Assembly: GCA_013042035.1 (NCBI GenBank)
Contig: JABDQX010000076.1
Location: forward strand, 1-5,531
DNA: 5,531 nucleotides
Direction: 5' to 3'
Origin: Gammaproteobacteria bacterium
Lineage (GTDB): Bacteria > Pseudomonadota > Gammaproteobacteria > HK1
The stretch's first letter is position 1, and the number at the start of each line of letters is the position of its first letter. The notes beneath the pieces are model-generated. The model was not told the DNA's origin. It saw nothing but the letters and a program-made list of their open reading frames with translations, and made no database searches. The translations under genes were made by a program, and so were the position numbers. This document shows positions 1-5,531 of this stretch, piece after piece.

Positions 1-16
1 AGAGCGTGTCTGAAAA
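1..16 (+). repeat. left terminal inverted repeat
   Basis: This 16-base sequence is the exact reverse complement of bases 171-186. It continues imperfectly for about eight more bases (left TACCCGG, right arm read in reverse ATCCCCGG). Confidence 0.8.
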
Positions 17-170
17 TACCCGGTCGTCGCGAGGCGGTAGCCCGATTGGGGTCCCGCAAGGCGCGGAAGGTAAAAAATCGGGGAGTGTAGCGAGCTACAT
101 GACTCGATTTTTGACTCTTTCGCAACGCAGCGGGCCACAATTCGGGGGGCCGCCGCAGTAGGCCGGGGAT

Positions 171-186
171 TTTTCAGACACGCTCT
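171..186 (-). repeat. right terminal inverted repeat
   Basis: This is the exact inverted partner of bases 1-16. It marks the likely right edge of the element; the bases immediately after it (AAGATTTCG) show no further match to the left arm. Confidence 0.8.
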
Positions 187-227
187 AAGATTTCGCCCAT
201 TGCAAAAAACTCACAAAACCAAAGACT

Positions 228-233
228 GGGGAA
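228..233 (+). promoter_or_regulatory. ribosome binding site of the thiolase gene
   Basis: The purine run GGGGAA lies 8 bases before the ATG at 242 and is the only plausible Shine-Dalgarno here. It supports the ATG at 242 over an in-frame TTG at 200, which would add 14 residues that do not look like thiolase. Confidence 0.55.
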
Positions 234-241
234 CAATAAAA

Positions 242-1438
242 ATGACTAATTCTTCTGATCCTACCGTTATCGCTGGCGCCGCACGCACCCCCATGGGAGG
301 CATGAATGGTGGTCTGTCCAGCGTAAGCGCTCCGCACCTTGGCATAGATGCCATCCACGCTGCCATCGAACGGGCCGAGATCGCCCCCCACGATATTCAG
401 GAAGTCACCATGGGGACGGTGTTGCCCGCCGGTCAGCAGGGCGCACCCGCCCGTCAGGCGTCTTTGGGCGCGGGCATTCCGGCATCGGCCGGTTGCACGA
501 CCATCAACAAGATGTGTAGCTCGGGTATGAAGGCGGCTATGTTGGCCGATTGCATCATCCAGACCGGCGGCCCGGCCATCCATGTCGTCGGTGGCATGGA
601 GAGCATGAGCAACGCGCCGTACCTGGTGCTCAAGGGACGCTCCGGCTATCGGCTGGGCCATGGTGAGTTGAAGGACCATATGTTCTACGATGCCCTGGAA
701 GATCCCACACACGATGGCAAACTGATGGGCTCCTTTGCCGAAGATAGCGCCGAATCCTACCAGTTCACTCGCGAGATGCAGGACGATTATGCCGTGCGTT
801 CCCTGGAACGCGCCAAGAAGGCCATCGAAGACGGCTCATTCCAGAAGGAAATCATTCCGGTTCGAGTGAGAAAGGGCAGAAAAGAGATGCTTGTGGATAT
901 CGATGAGCAGCCACTGGCTCCCACCGCTACCCCGGAAAAGATCCGTTCGTTGGGTCCTGCCTTCCGGAAGGATGGGACAATCACCGCAGCCAACGCCAGC
1001 TCCATTTCCGATGGCGCGTCAGCCATGGTGCTGATGAAACGCTCCGAGGCCGAAAAACGCGGTATCGCGCCCCTGGCTACCATTATGGGTCACTCCACCT
1101 TCTCCCAGGTGCCGGAGCTTTTTACGACGTCGCCCGTGTTTGCGATTCGGGATGTCATGGCAAAGCTTGGCTGGACGACGAAGGATGTGGATCTTTGGGA
1201 GATCAATGAGGCCTTTGCGGCCGTCGCTATGATCGCCATGCACGACCATCATCTGTCGGCCGACAATGTCAATGTGCTCGGTGGCGCCTGTGCGCTGGGT
1301 CATCCGGTCGGATCATCCGGATGCCGTATTATCGTGACATTGGCGTACGGTCTGCAAAGACTCGGTCTGAAACGCGGTATCGCCGCGCTTTGTGCCGCAG
1401 GTGGTGAAGCCACTGCGATTGCGATTGAACGGCAATAG
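242..1438 (+). CDS. acetyl-CoA C-acetyltransferase (thiolase)
   Basis: This 398-residue protein is a complete thiolase of about the usual length for the biosynthetic/acetoacetyl-CoA class (390-400). Family members reversibly condense two acetyl-CoA to acetoacetyl-CoA in the cytoplasm, for ketone-body, polyhydroxyalkanoate or branched-chain amino-acid metabolism. Visible landmarks are the N-terminal AARTPMGG; nucleophile Cys92 in NKMCSSGMKA; GGMESMSNAPY; the NEAF motif at 322-325; GGACALGHPVGSSG with catalytic His354; and the C-terminal acid/base Cys384. The last motif reads CAAGG where the family normally has CxGGG, so the glycine two residues after Cys384 appears to be alanine. The start at 242 is chosen because homology begins there and an RBS precedes it. 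The gene stands alone on its strand, 55 bases from a MITE-like element, and ends at a strong terminator. The family is secure; the specific pathway (phaA-, atoB- or leucine-degradation-like) cannot be decided without neighbours. Confidence 0.95.
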   Translation: MTNSSDPTVIAGAARTPMGGMNGGLSSVSAPHLGIDAIHAAIERAEIAPHDIQEVTMGTVLPAGQQGAPARQASLGAGIPASAGCTTINKMCSSGMKAAMLADCIIQTGGPAIHVVGGMESMSNAPYLVLKGRSGYRLGHGELKDHMFYDALEDPTHDGKLMGSFAEDSAESYQFTREMQDDYAVRSLERAKKAIEDGSFQKEIIPVRVRKGRKEMLVDIDEQPLAPTATPEKIRSLGPAFRKDGTITAANASSISDGASAMVLMKRSEAEKRGIAPLATIMGHSTFSQVPELFTTSPVFAIRDVMAKLGWTTKDVDLWEINEAFAAVAMIAMHDHHLSADNVNVLGGACALGHPVGSSGCRIIVTLAYGLQRLGLKRGIAALCAAGGEATAIAIERQ

Positions 1439-1458
1439 ACCGGCAAGCAACAGTCGGA

Positions 1459-1495
1459 AATAAAAAAGGCGGCCTTCAAGGCCGCCTTTTTTATT
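1459..1495. terminator. bidirectional intrinsic terminator between thiolase and lpdA
   Basis: The arms at 1459-1474 and 1480-1495 are a perfect 16-bp inverted repeat: a GGCGGCC/GGCCGCC core flanked by an A6 run on the left and a T6 run on the right, with loop TTCAA. Each strand therefore reads as a GC-rich hairpin followed by a U-tract. It starts 20 bases after the thiolase stop and lies 55 bases beyond the lpdA stop. This fits a shared terminator for two convergent transcripts. Confidence 0.92.
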
Positions 1496-1550
1496 GAATG
1501 CCCCGCGCGCCGCGCAATCCGGGTATATATTTTTTCCTGCCCCGGTCGCC

Positions 1551-2975
1551 TTAGAAATGAATCGCTCTTCCCTCTACCGCCAGTGCGGCCTCATGGATTC
1601 CCTCGGAAAGTGTCGGATGCGCATGTATGATGCGCGCGATATCTTCCGTGCAGGCCGAAAACTCCATGGCGGTAACGACCTCGGCGACAAGTTCCGAAGC
1701 GTGATTGCCAAACAAATGCGCGCCAAGCAGTCGATCCGTTTTTGCATGGCCAAGAATCTTGACAAACCCGTCCGTTTCTCCCGAACCATGGGCACGGCCG
1801 AGGGCGCGAAATGGGAAGCGGCCGACTCGGAACGGGATACCCGCCGCTTCGAGCGCCGCTTCGGTTTTACCTGCCCAGGCAATCTCGGGATGGGTATAGA
1901 TAACCCATGGGATGGCTTCGTAGTTTACGTGTGATCTTTGGCCGGCGATTCGTTCGGCGACGGCTATCCCTTCTTCGGAAGCCTTATGGGCCAGCATCGG
2001 GCCACGAATCACATCGCCAATAGCATGGATGCCATCGATCGGCGTGTGGCAATGACTGTCCACCTCAATGCGGCCCTGGGCATCCGTTGCCAGAGCGATG
2101 TGTTCGAGCCCCAATCCCGATGTGATGGGTTGTCGGCCACACGCCACCACCAATTTATCTACTTCCATGGTGTGCATTTCTTCGCCGATCCGATAGACAA
2201 CGGTGACGCTGCCTGTTTTTTCGTCGATTTTCGTAGATTCCACCAATGCACCAAGCCGGATATCCAGCCCCTGTCTTTTGAATGCCTTGCCGGCTTCTTT
2301 GGCGATGTCGTGATCAACCTCGGGCAAAAATGCGTCCTTGGCCTCCAGCAGCACCACGTTCGAGCCGAGCCGGTTCCATACGCTGCCAAGTTCCAGCCCG
2401 ATAGCACCGGCACCAATGATGCCGAGACGCTCGGGAACGGTTTGGAAATTCAACGCGCCGGTGGAATCGACAATATATTGGTTATCGACGACGGCAGCTG
2501 GAATCGCTACGGGCGCGGAGCCGGTGGCGATGATGATGTTGGATCCCTCTATGATCTCTTTATCGTCATTCTGGTGGTTGGACACCTCGATACGCTTCCC
2601 GGACACGAAAGCCCCTTCACCGGAAAACCAGGTTATTTTGTTTTTTTTGAACAGTCCCTTTATGCCGGTAGTCAACATCTTGATGACTTTTTCCTTCCGC
2701 GTTTGCATTGCGGCAATATCGATTCCGGCATCGCCTATCCTGATTCCATGAGTGGGCAGGAGATGGGTAAGATTGTGGTAATGGAGAGAACTGTCGAGAA
2801 GCGCCTTGGAAGGGATACATCCCACATTGAGGCACGTGCCGCCCGGGGATGGTTTTCCGGTGGCGTCCAGCCAGCGGTCCACGCAGGCGGTTTTCAACCC
2901 CAGTTGCGCGGCTCGAATGGCCGCTACATAACCGCCCGGGCCCGCGCCGATGACAATGACGTCGTAATTTTTCAT
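1551..2975 (-). CDS. lpdA: dihydrolipoyl dehydrogenase (E3)
   Basis: This 474-residue flavoprotein reoxidises the dihydrolipoyl groups of 2-oxoacid dehydrogenase complexes (pyruvate, 2-oxoglutarate, branched-chain) or the glycine cleavage system, passing electrons through FAD to NAD. Visible features in order: FAD-binding GAGPGG at 10-15; redox-active disulfide Cys48/Cys53 in GGTCLNVGCIPSK; ATGSAP near 150; a second dinucleotide fold GAGAIG at 188-193, followed by an acidic strand end (LLEAKD) that favours NAD over NADP; an AIGDV FAD motif near 315; and C-terminal HPTLSE with catalytic His453 and Glu458. It has no N-terminal lipoyl domain. The stretch before the disulfide (DATGKPSPGGTC) resembles the E3 of 2-oxoglutarate dehydrogenase in many proteobacteria, an inference from memory. 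No E1 or E2 gene lies beside it. It starts 5 bases after bamE, with an excellent SD, and reads toward the shared terminator. Confidence 0.96.
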   Translation of the reverse strand: MKNYDVIVIGAGPGGYVAAIRAAQLGLKTACVDRWLDATGKPSPGGTCLNVGCIPSKALLDSSLHYHNLTHLLPTHGIRIGDAGIDIAAMQTRKEKVIKMLTTGIKGLFKKNKITWFSGEGAFVSGKRIEVSNHQNDDKEIIEGSNIIIATGSAPVAIPAAVVDNQYIVDSTGALNFQTVPERLGIIGAGAIGLELGSVWNRLGSNVVLLEAKDAFLPEVDHDIAKEAGKAFKRQGLDIRLGALVESTKIDEKTGSVTVVYRIGEEMHTMEVDKLVVACGRQPITSGLGLEHIALATDAQGRIEVDSHCHTPIDGIHAIGDVIRGPMLAHKASEEGIAVAERIAGQRSHVNYEAIPWVIYTHPEIAWAGKTEAALEAAGIPFRVGRFPFRALGRAHGSGETDGFVKILGHAKTDRLLGAHLFGNHASELVAEVVTAMEFSACTEDIARIIHAHPTLSEGIHEAALAVEGRAIHF

Positions 2976-2980
2976 TTCGG

Positions 2981-3430
2981 TTACCTCCGATTGGGAAGCC
3001 GACGCTCCTGCCTGAGTTCCAAATTCTTTGGTAAATTGTCTCCGGTGAATTTATGAGAGACGATATTCCCTTCGATATGCTCGAGTTTGTCGTCTTTAAA
3101 GAAAAGGGAGATCCGTCGTTGTTCCCGCTCTCCGCCGCCGGGCTGAAAATTATAGACGTAATCCCATCGATTTTGGTCGAAGGCACTGACAATGAGGGGC
3201 GTACCAAGAATGAAACGTACCTTCCTCTTTTCCATGCCCGGTTCCAGTTTGTCCAACATATCCTGCGTCACCACATTGCCTTGCTGGATATCGATTTTAT
3301 ATACCCAGGGCATATCGACTTTTGGTATTCCGATTTTGCCGCAGCCTGCCAATATTGCGACTATCGCCATCAGCGAAAGCAGGCGCGGGATTTCTTTTCG
3401 AATGGGGTTGTTTTGTCTAGGTAGCAACAT
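2981..3430 (-). CDS. bamE: outer membrane protein assembly factor BamE (SmpA/OmlA lipoprotein)
   Basis: This 149-residue lipoprotein belongs to the BAM complex, which folds beta-barrel proteins into the outer membrane. A basic N-terminus, a hydrophobic segment at about 17-28 and the lipobox LAGC with lipidated Cys30 form a type II signal peptide. The mature part shows the family core: YKIDIQQGN at 44-52, a PGM turn near 64-66, VRFILGTP at 71-78 and RWDYVY at 88-93. It is longer than E. coli BamE (about 113 residues), partly through the N-terminal region and a basic C-terminal tail. The Met at residue 21 is too close to Cys30 to be a usable start, so the first ATG is preferred. It follows recN after 9 bases, with a weak purine-rich SD (GTGAG) overlapping the recN stop, and is closely followed by lpdA. 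The recN-bamE order is conserved in Gammaproteobacteria. Confidence 0.93.
   Translation of the reverse strand: MLLPRQNNPIRKEIPRLLSLMAIVAILAGCGKIGIPKVDMPWVYKIDIQQGNVVTQDMLDKLEPGMEKRKVRFILGTPLIVSAFDQNRWDYVYNFQPGGGEREQRRISLFFKDDKLEHIEGNIVSHKFTGDNLPKNLELRQERRLPNRR
2983..2988 (-). promoter_or_regulatory. lpdA ribosome binding site inside the end of bamE
   Basis: On the minus strand the sequence is CGGAGGTAA-CCGAA-ATG. The consensus GGAGGT is formed by the last two Arg codons of bamE (CGG AGG) and the first base of its stop TAA, 7 bases before the lpdA ATG. Ribosomes finishing bamE would sit on the lpdA initiation site, which predicts translational coupling. Confidence 0.85.
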
Positions 3431-3439
3431 TGATATTTC

Positions 3440-5137
3440 TCACTGGGTATCCCCAAGCATCTCCCTGGCATGGGCCAGGGTCTTGTCCGTGATCTCCATG
3501 CCGCCCAACATTCTGGCGATTTCCTGTACGCGCTTGGCCTGCGCCAGAGGAATCAGATGGGTTTTTGTGGAATCATTCTCCACATATTTTTGAACCTTTA
3601 CATGATGGTTGGCCTGGGAGGCGACCTGCGGCAGATGTGTGATACACAAAACTTGTCGCGCTTGACCGAGTTGGCGCAGGTGTTTGCCTACAATCTCCGC
3701 GACCCGCCCGCCAATTCCCGAGTCCACCTCGTCGAAGATCAGGGTTGGGATGACGCCACCCTCGGAAACGAGCACCTGAATCGCAAGAGCGATCCGGGAT
3801 AATTCCCCCCCCGAGGCGACCTGTGCCAGCGGTTTGGTGGGCTGCCCGGGATTCATGCTGACATTGAACGTGACTTCGTCCAAACCGGTTTGGGTCAAGT
3901 GAGCATCATCCAAGGGCGATATCCCGACCTCTATCCGTCCGCCAGGCATCCCCAACTGTTGTAAATTCGCGGTGACTTCATTGGAAAATTCAGCACTGGC
4001 CCGAATTCGTTCGTCCCGAAGCCCCAGGGCCAGTTCCCGGTATTGCCGCTCCAGTTCAACGCGCTCATCATGAAGCGTCGCGACCAGCGTGGCATTTTGC
4101 TCGAGTTGTGTAATCTCTTGTTCCAACTGTTCGAGGAACGCAATCAGTTCTGTCGGTGGTATTCGATGTTTTCGCGCCATATCGTGTATAGCGGCCAGAC
4201 GGGACTCGATCCACCGCAGACGTTCCTCGTCCACTTCGAGATTGCCCACATATTGCCGTAGCGCCTCGGCTCCCTCCTTGAGGTGGATGGTGGCCGTATC
4301 GAAAAGCGTCTGTACCTCGTTCAGTCGTTCGTCATAGGTACAAAGACCGCCGAGCAGGCGCACGGAAGCTTCGACTCGAGGCAATGCGGCGTTTTCCGGT
4401 TCATTCTCGATTTTGTCCAGTATCGCGTGACAGGCACCAGTAATCTCGGTGGCATGGCCGAGTCGACGGTGTTCTTCGTCCAGGGAATTCGGTTCATCGG
4501 AGGAAAGGTTGAGGTTGTGGAGTTCTTCCACCTGGAATCGGAGCCATTCCAGACGTGCATCATGATCCTCGACGCTGCCGGTACGGTGGTTTATTTCCTC
4601 GTTTTTCGCCTTCCATTCGGTATACAACCGGGCGATCTTCCGGCGAACCGCGTCGTTCCCCGCATAGGCATCAATGATATCCCTTTGACTATTGCCCTTA
4701 AGGAGCGATTGGTGGGCATGTTGACCGTGGATATCCACCAGTCGATCCCCAAGCTCCCGCAGTGTTTGGACCGGCACTGGCCGGCCGTTGATTCGGGCGC
4801 GGGTGCGGCTGTCAGCGGTTACGGAGCGCTGCAGGATGCATTCGGCATCATCGGCGTCGCTCCCATCCCCACCGCCATTGTCGAGTTCCTGTTCCAGCAA
4901 CCACTGTTGAACGGTCGGTTGACGGGATATATCGAATACGGCGCTTACCTCGGCGCGAGCGCATCCTGCCCGCACGATACCGCTGCTTGCGCGCTCGCCC
5001 AGGGCCAGGCTAAGTGCGTCCACTAAAATCGATTTGCCGGCGCCGGTCTCCCCGGTCATCACCGTCATGCCCGCTTCAATCGACAGCGCCAACTGTTCCA
5101 CGATGGCAAAATCGCGCACTGTCAAGTGAACCAACAT
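3440..5137 (-). CDS. recN: DNA repair protein RecN
   Basis: This 565-residue SMC-like ATPase acts in double-strand-break repair, where RecN helps hold and process broken DNA with RecA. The N-terminal half-domain has Walker A GETGAGKS at 29-36 and the conserved DIHGQHAHQSLL. A long Glu/Leu/Arg-rich coiled-coil region runs from about 170 to 390. The C-terminal half-domain has the ABC signature SGGELS at 442-447, Walker B TLIFDE at 465-470 followed by VDSGIGG, and the switch His501 in THLPQVAS. It is about 10 residues longer than E. coli RecN (553). A low-complexity Gly/Asp/Ser insert at 87-98 (NGGGDGSDADDA) accounts for most of this. The ATG at 5137 gives the standard family N-terminus and has GGAG 8 bases upstream. 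It is the first gene of a tight recN-bamE-lpdA series. Confidence 0.96.
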   Translation of the reverse strand: MLVHLTVRDFAIVEQLALSIEAGMTVMTGETGAGKSILVDALSLALGERASSGIVRAGCARAEVSAVFDISRQPTVQQWLLEQELDNGGGDGSDADDAECILQRSVTADSRTRARINGRPVPVQTLRELGDRLVDIHGQHAHQSLLKGNSQRDIIDAYAGNDAVRRKIARLYTEWKAKNEEINHRTGSVEDHDARLEWLRFQVEELHNLNLSSDEPNSLDEEHRRLGHATEITGACHAILDKIENEPENAALPRVEASVRLLGGLCTYDERLNEVQTLFDTATIHLKEGAEALRQYVGNLEVDEERLRWIESRLAAIHDMARKHRIPPTELIAFLEQLEQEITQLEQNATLVATLHDERVELERQYRELALGLRDERIRASAEFSNEVTANLQQLGMPGGRIEVGISPLDDAHLTQTGLDEVTFNVSMNPGQPTKPLAQVASGGELSRIALAIQVLVSEGGVIPTLIFDEVDSGIGGRVAEIVGKHLRQLGQARQVLCITHLPQVASQANHHVKVQKYVENDSTKTHLIPLAQAKRVQEIARMLGGMEITDKTLAHAREMLGDTQ

Positions 5138-5292
5138 TACTATGACTCCGAAAAGATCCTACCGTGTCGACGAATGTGAGCCTCTCTCGGCGTCGGCATC
5201 TTGATCGCTCCACCGAGCCCGACGCCGAGTGGGCACATTTTTGACCATTTTGTCGGAGACTTTCCCGGTAAGGGGCTAGGCCCAACGGATGC
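5138..5292. other. intergenic region upstream of recN
   Basis: These 155 bases separate the upstream outer-membrane protein gene from recN, both on the minus strand. They hold the recN SD (GGAG at 5146-5149) and an 11-bp inverted repeat. I see no CTGT-N8-ACAG LexA box of the gammaproteobacterial type, although recN is often SOS-controlled. I also see no convincing -35/-10 pair and no hairpin with a T-tract on the minus strand that would terminate the upstream gene. Confidence 0.6.
5186..5229. repeat. 11-bp inverted repeat in the recN leader
   Basis: CTCGGCGTCGG at 5186-5196 is the perfect reverse complement of CCGACGCCGAG at 5219-5229, separated by 22 bases. As RNA it would be a GC-rich stem with a large loop, 48 bases before the recN start. 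On the minus strand it is followed by GAGAGG, not T residues, so it is not a standard intrinsic terminator. It could be an RNA leader structure or an mRNA-stabilising 3' structure of the upstream gene. The wide spacing makes a simple protein operator less likely. Confidence 0.6.
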
Positions 5293-5531
5293 CTAGAACC
5301 GCCAGCCGTAGGTGAGCTCGAATTCCACTTGCTCCAGGAAAAGATCGGTGGTCTGACCGGTAACGGGATTGGTTCCTGTTGGGGTTTCGCGTGGGGAATA
5401 GGTAAGTGACGCACTCAGCTCATGCCCATTTTTCAATTGCCGGGTCGCGCCGATGGAATAGTGTTCCTCGGCAGCGAGTGGGGCGAGGAGATTTACCAAC
5501 AGGTGGGTATTGGGCGTTATCTGGTTTGTAC
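5293..5531 (-). CDS. C-terminal part of an OmpP1/FadL/TodX-family outer membrane channel (partial)
   Basis: The last 78 complete codons and the TAG stop are inside the window; the 5' part lies beyond the right edge. The reading frame is open to the edge with no start needed. The sequence LVNLLAPLAAEEHYSIGATR resembles the NILAPGVVE-H-TLG segment near the end of FadL-family proteins. It continues with alternating beta-strand patterns (HELSASLTY, FELTYGWRF) and ends in Phe, the beta-barrel C-terminal signal recognised by the BAM complex. Family members carry long-chain fatty acids or other hydrophobic compounds across the outer membrane. The exact substrate cannot be told from this fragment. 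It is followed by recN on the same strand after 155 bases. Confidence 0.8.
   Translation of the reverse strand, partial: TNQITPNTHLLVNLLAPLAAEEHYSIGATRQLKNGHELSASLTYSPRETPTGTNPVTGQTTDLFLEQVEFELTYGWRF

Larger units (their letters stand above)
1..186. mobile_element. MITE-like full-length imperfect palindrome
   Basis: The first 16 bases (AGAGCGTGTCTGAAAA) are repeated exactly in inverted orientation at 171-186. The similarity continues inward through both arms to a small central palindrome, gtagc-ga-gctac, at 87-98. Read by eye with a few one-base gaps, the arms match at roughly three quarters of positions. Paired blocks include CCCGG near 19-23 with CCGGGG near 163-168, and AAAAATCG near 73-80 with CGATTTTT near 104-111. 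There is no open reading frame of its own and no transposase. Terminal inverted repeats, small size and lack of coding potential fit a miniature inverted-repeat transposable element or a similar dispersed repeat, but the family is not recognised. The left end coincides with the window edge, so a target-site duplication cannot be tested. Confidence 0.65.

Noticed and set aside
1..186. Possible CRISPR, attC or RNA gene in the repeat region
   Set aside because: There are no regularly spaced direct repeats, and no tRNA-like or integron-site features. The inverted symmetry across the whole segment is better explained by a MITE-like element.
200..241. In-frame TTG at 200 as the thiolase start
   Set aside because: It would add 14 residues without thiolase similarity. 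The ATG at 242 has a purine-rich RBS and begins right where family similarity starts.
185..712. Minus-strand open frame running from the thiolase into its upstream region
   Set aside because: It is antisense to the conserved thiolase N-terminal half, with no RBS or recognisable motif.
1505..1545. GC-alternating run and weak CCGGG/CCCGG pair downstream of lpdA
   Set aside because: The pairing is only about five bases and the adjacent strong stem at 1459-1495 already explains termination.
1938..3056. Long plus-strand open frame (372 codons) opposite lpdA
   Set aside because: It lies antisense to the clearly conserved lpdA, shows no recognisable domain, and is explained by codon bias of the real gene on the other strand.
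4283..5026. Plus-strand open frame (247 codons) opposite recN
   Set aside because: recN on the minus strand has all the family motifs through this stretch. The antisense frame has no protein-family features.
5076..5414. Minus-strand open frame spanning the recN-fadL gap
   Set aside because: It overlaps both the recN start and the outer-membrane protein's C-terminus in a different frame and has no recognisable features.
1..5531. A hidden novel defence or mobile system
   Set aside because: All coding space is accounted for by well-known housekeeping families, and no transposase, nuclease, toxin-antitoxin or reverse transcriptase gene is visible.

Overview
The window carries four complete protein genes, the end of a fifth, and one conspicuous non-coding repeat. 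Everything points to a Gram-negative proteobacterium with moderately high GC. There is a BamE outer-membrane lipoprotein, a FadL-type outer-membrane beta-barrel, and the recN-bamE gene order familiar from Gammaproteobacteria such as E. coli. The genus cannot be fixed from the sequence alone.

Layout: bases 1-186 form an imperfect palindrome running the full length of the segment. It has 16-bp perfect ends (AGAGCGTGTCTGAAAA) and looks like a small non-autonomous mobile element (MITE-like). Only 55 bases after it, on the plus strand, starts a biosynthetic-type thiolase (acetyl-CoA C-acetyltransferase, 242-1438). It ends at a strong stem-loop with A and T tracts on both sides (1459-1495). That stem-loop can serve as a shared terminator, because the next gene converges on it from the other strand.

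The rest of the window reads on the minus strand, in transcription order from the right: the 3' end of a FadL/OmpP1-family channel (5293 to the window edge); a 155-base gap with an 11-bp inverted repeat; recN (DNA repair, 3440-5137); bamE (2981-3430); and lpdA, a dihydrolipoyl dehydrogenase (1551-2975). The recN-bamE gap is 9 bases and the bamE-lpdA gap is 5. The lpdA Shine-Dalgarno is written in the last two Arg codons and stop codon of bamE. These three genes therefore look like one translationally linked operon, although repair, outer-membrane assembly and central carbon metabolism have no obvious functional connection.

I found no CRISPR array, tRNA, rRNA, phage gene, transposase or defence gene. 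The genes themselves are ordinary housekeeping types. The points worth a second look are the hairpin element beside the thiolase, the unusual lpdA coupling, the inverted repeat in front of recN, and a substituted glycine in the thiolase C-terminal active-site loop.
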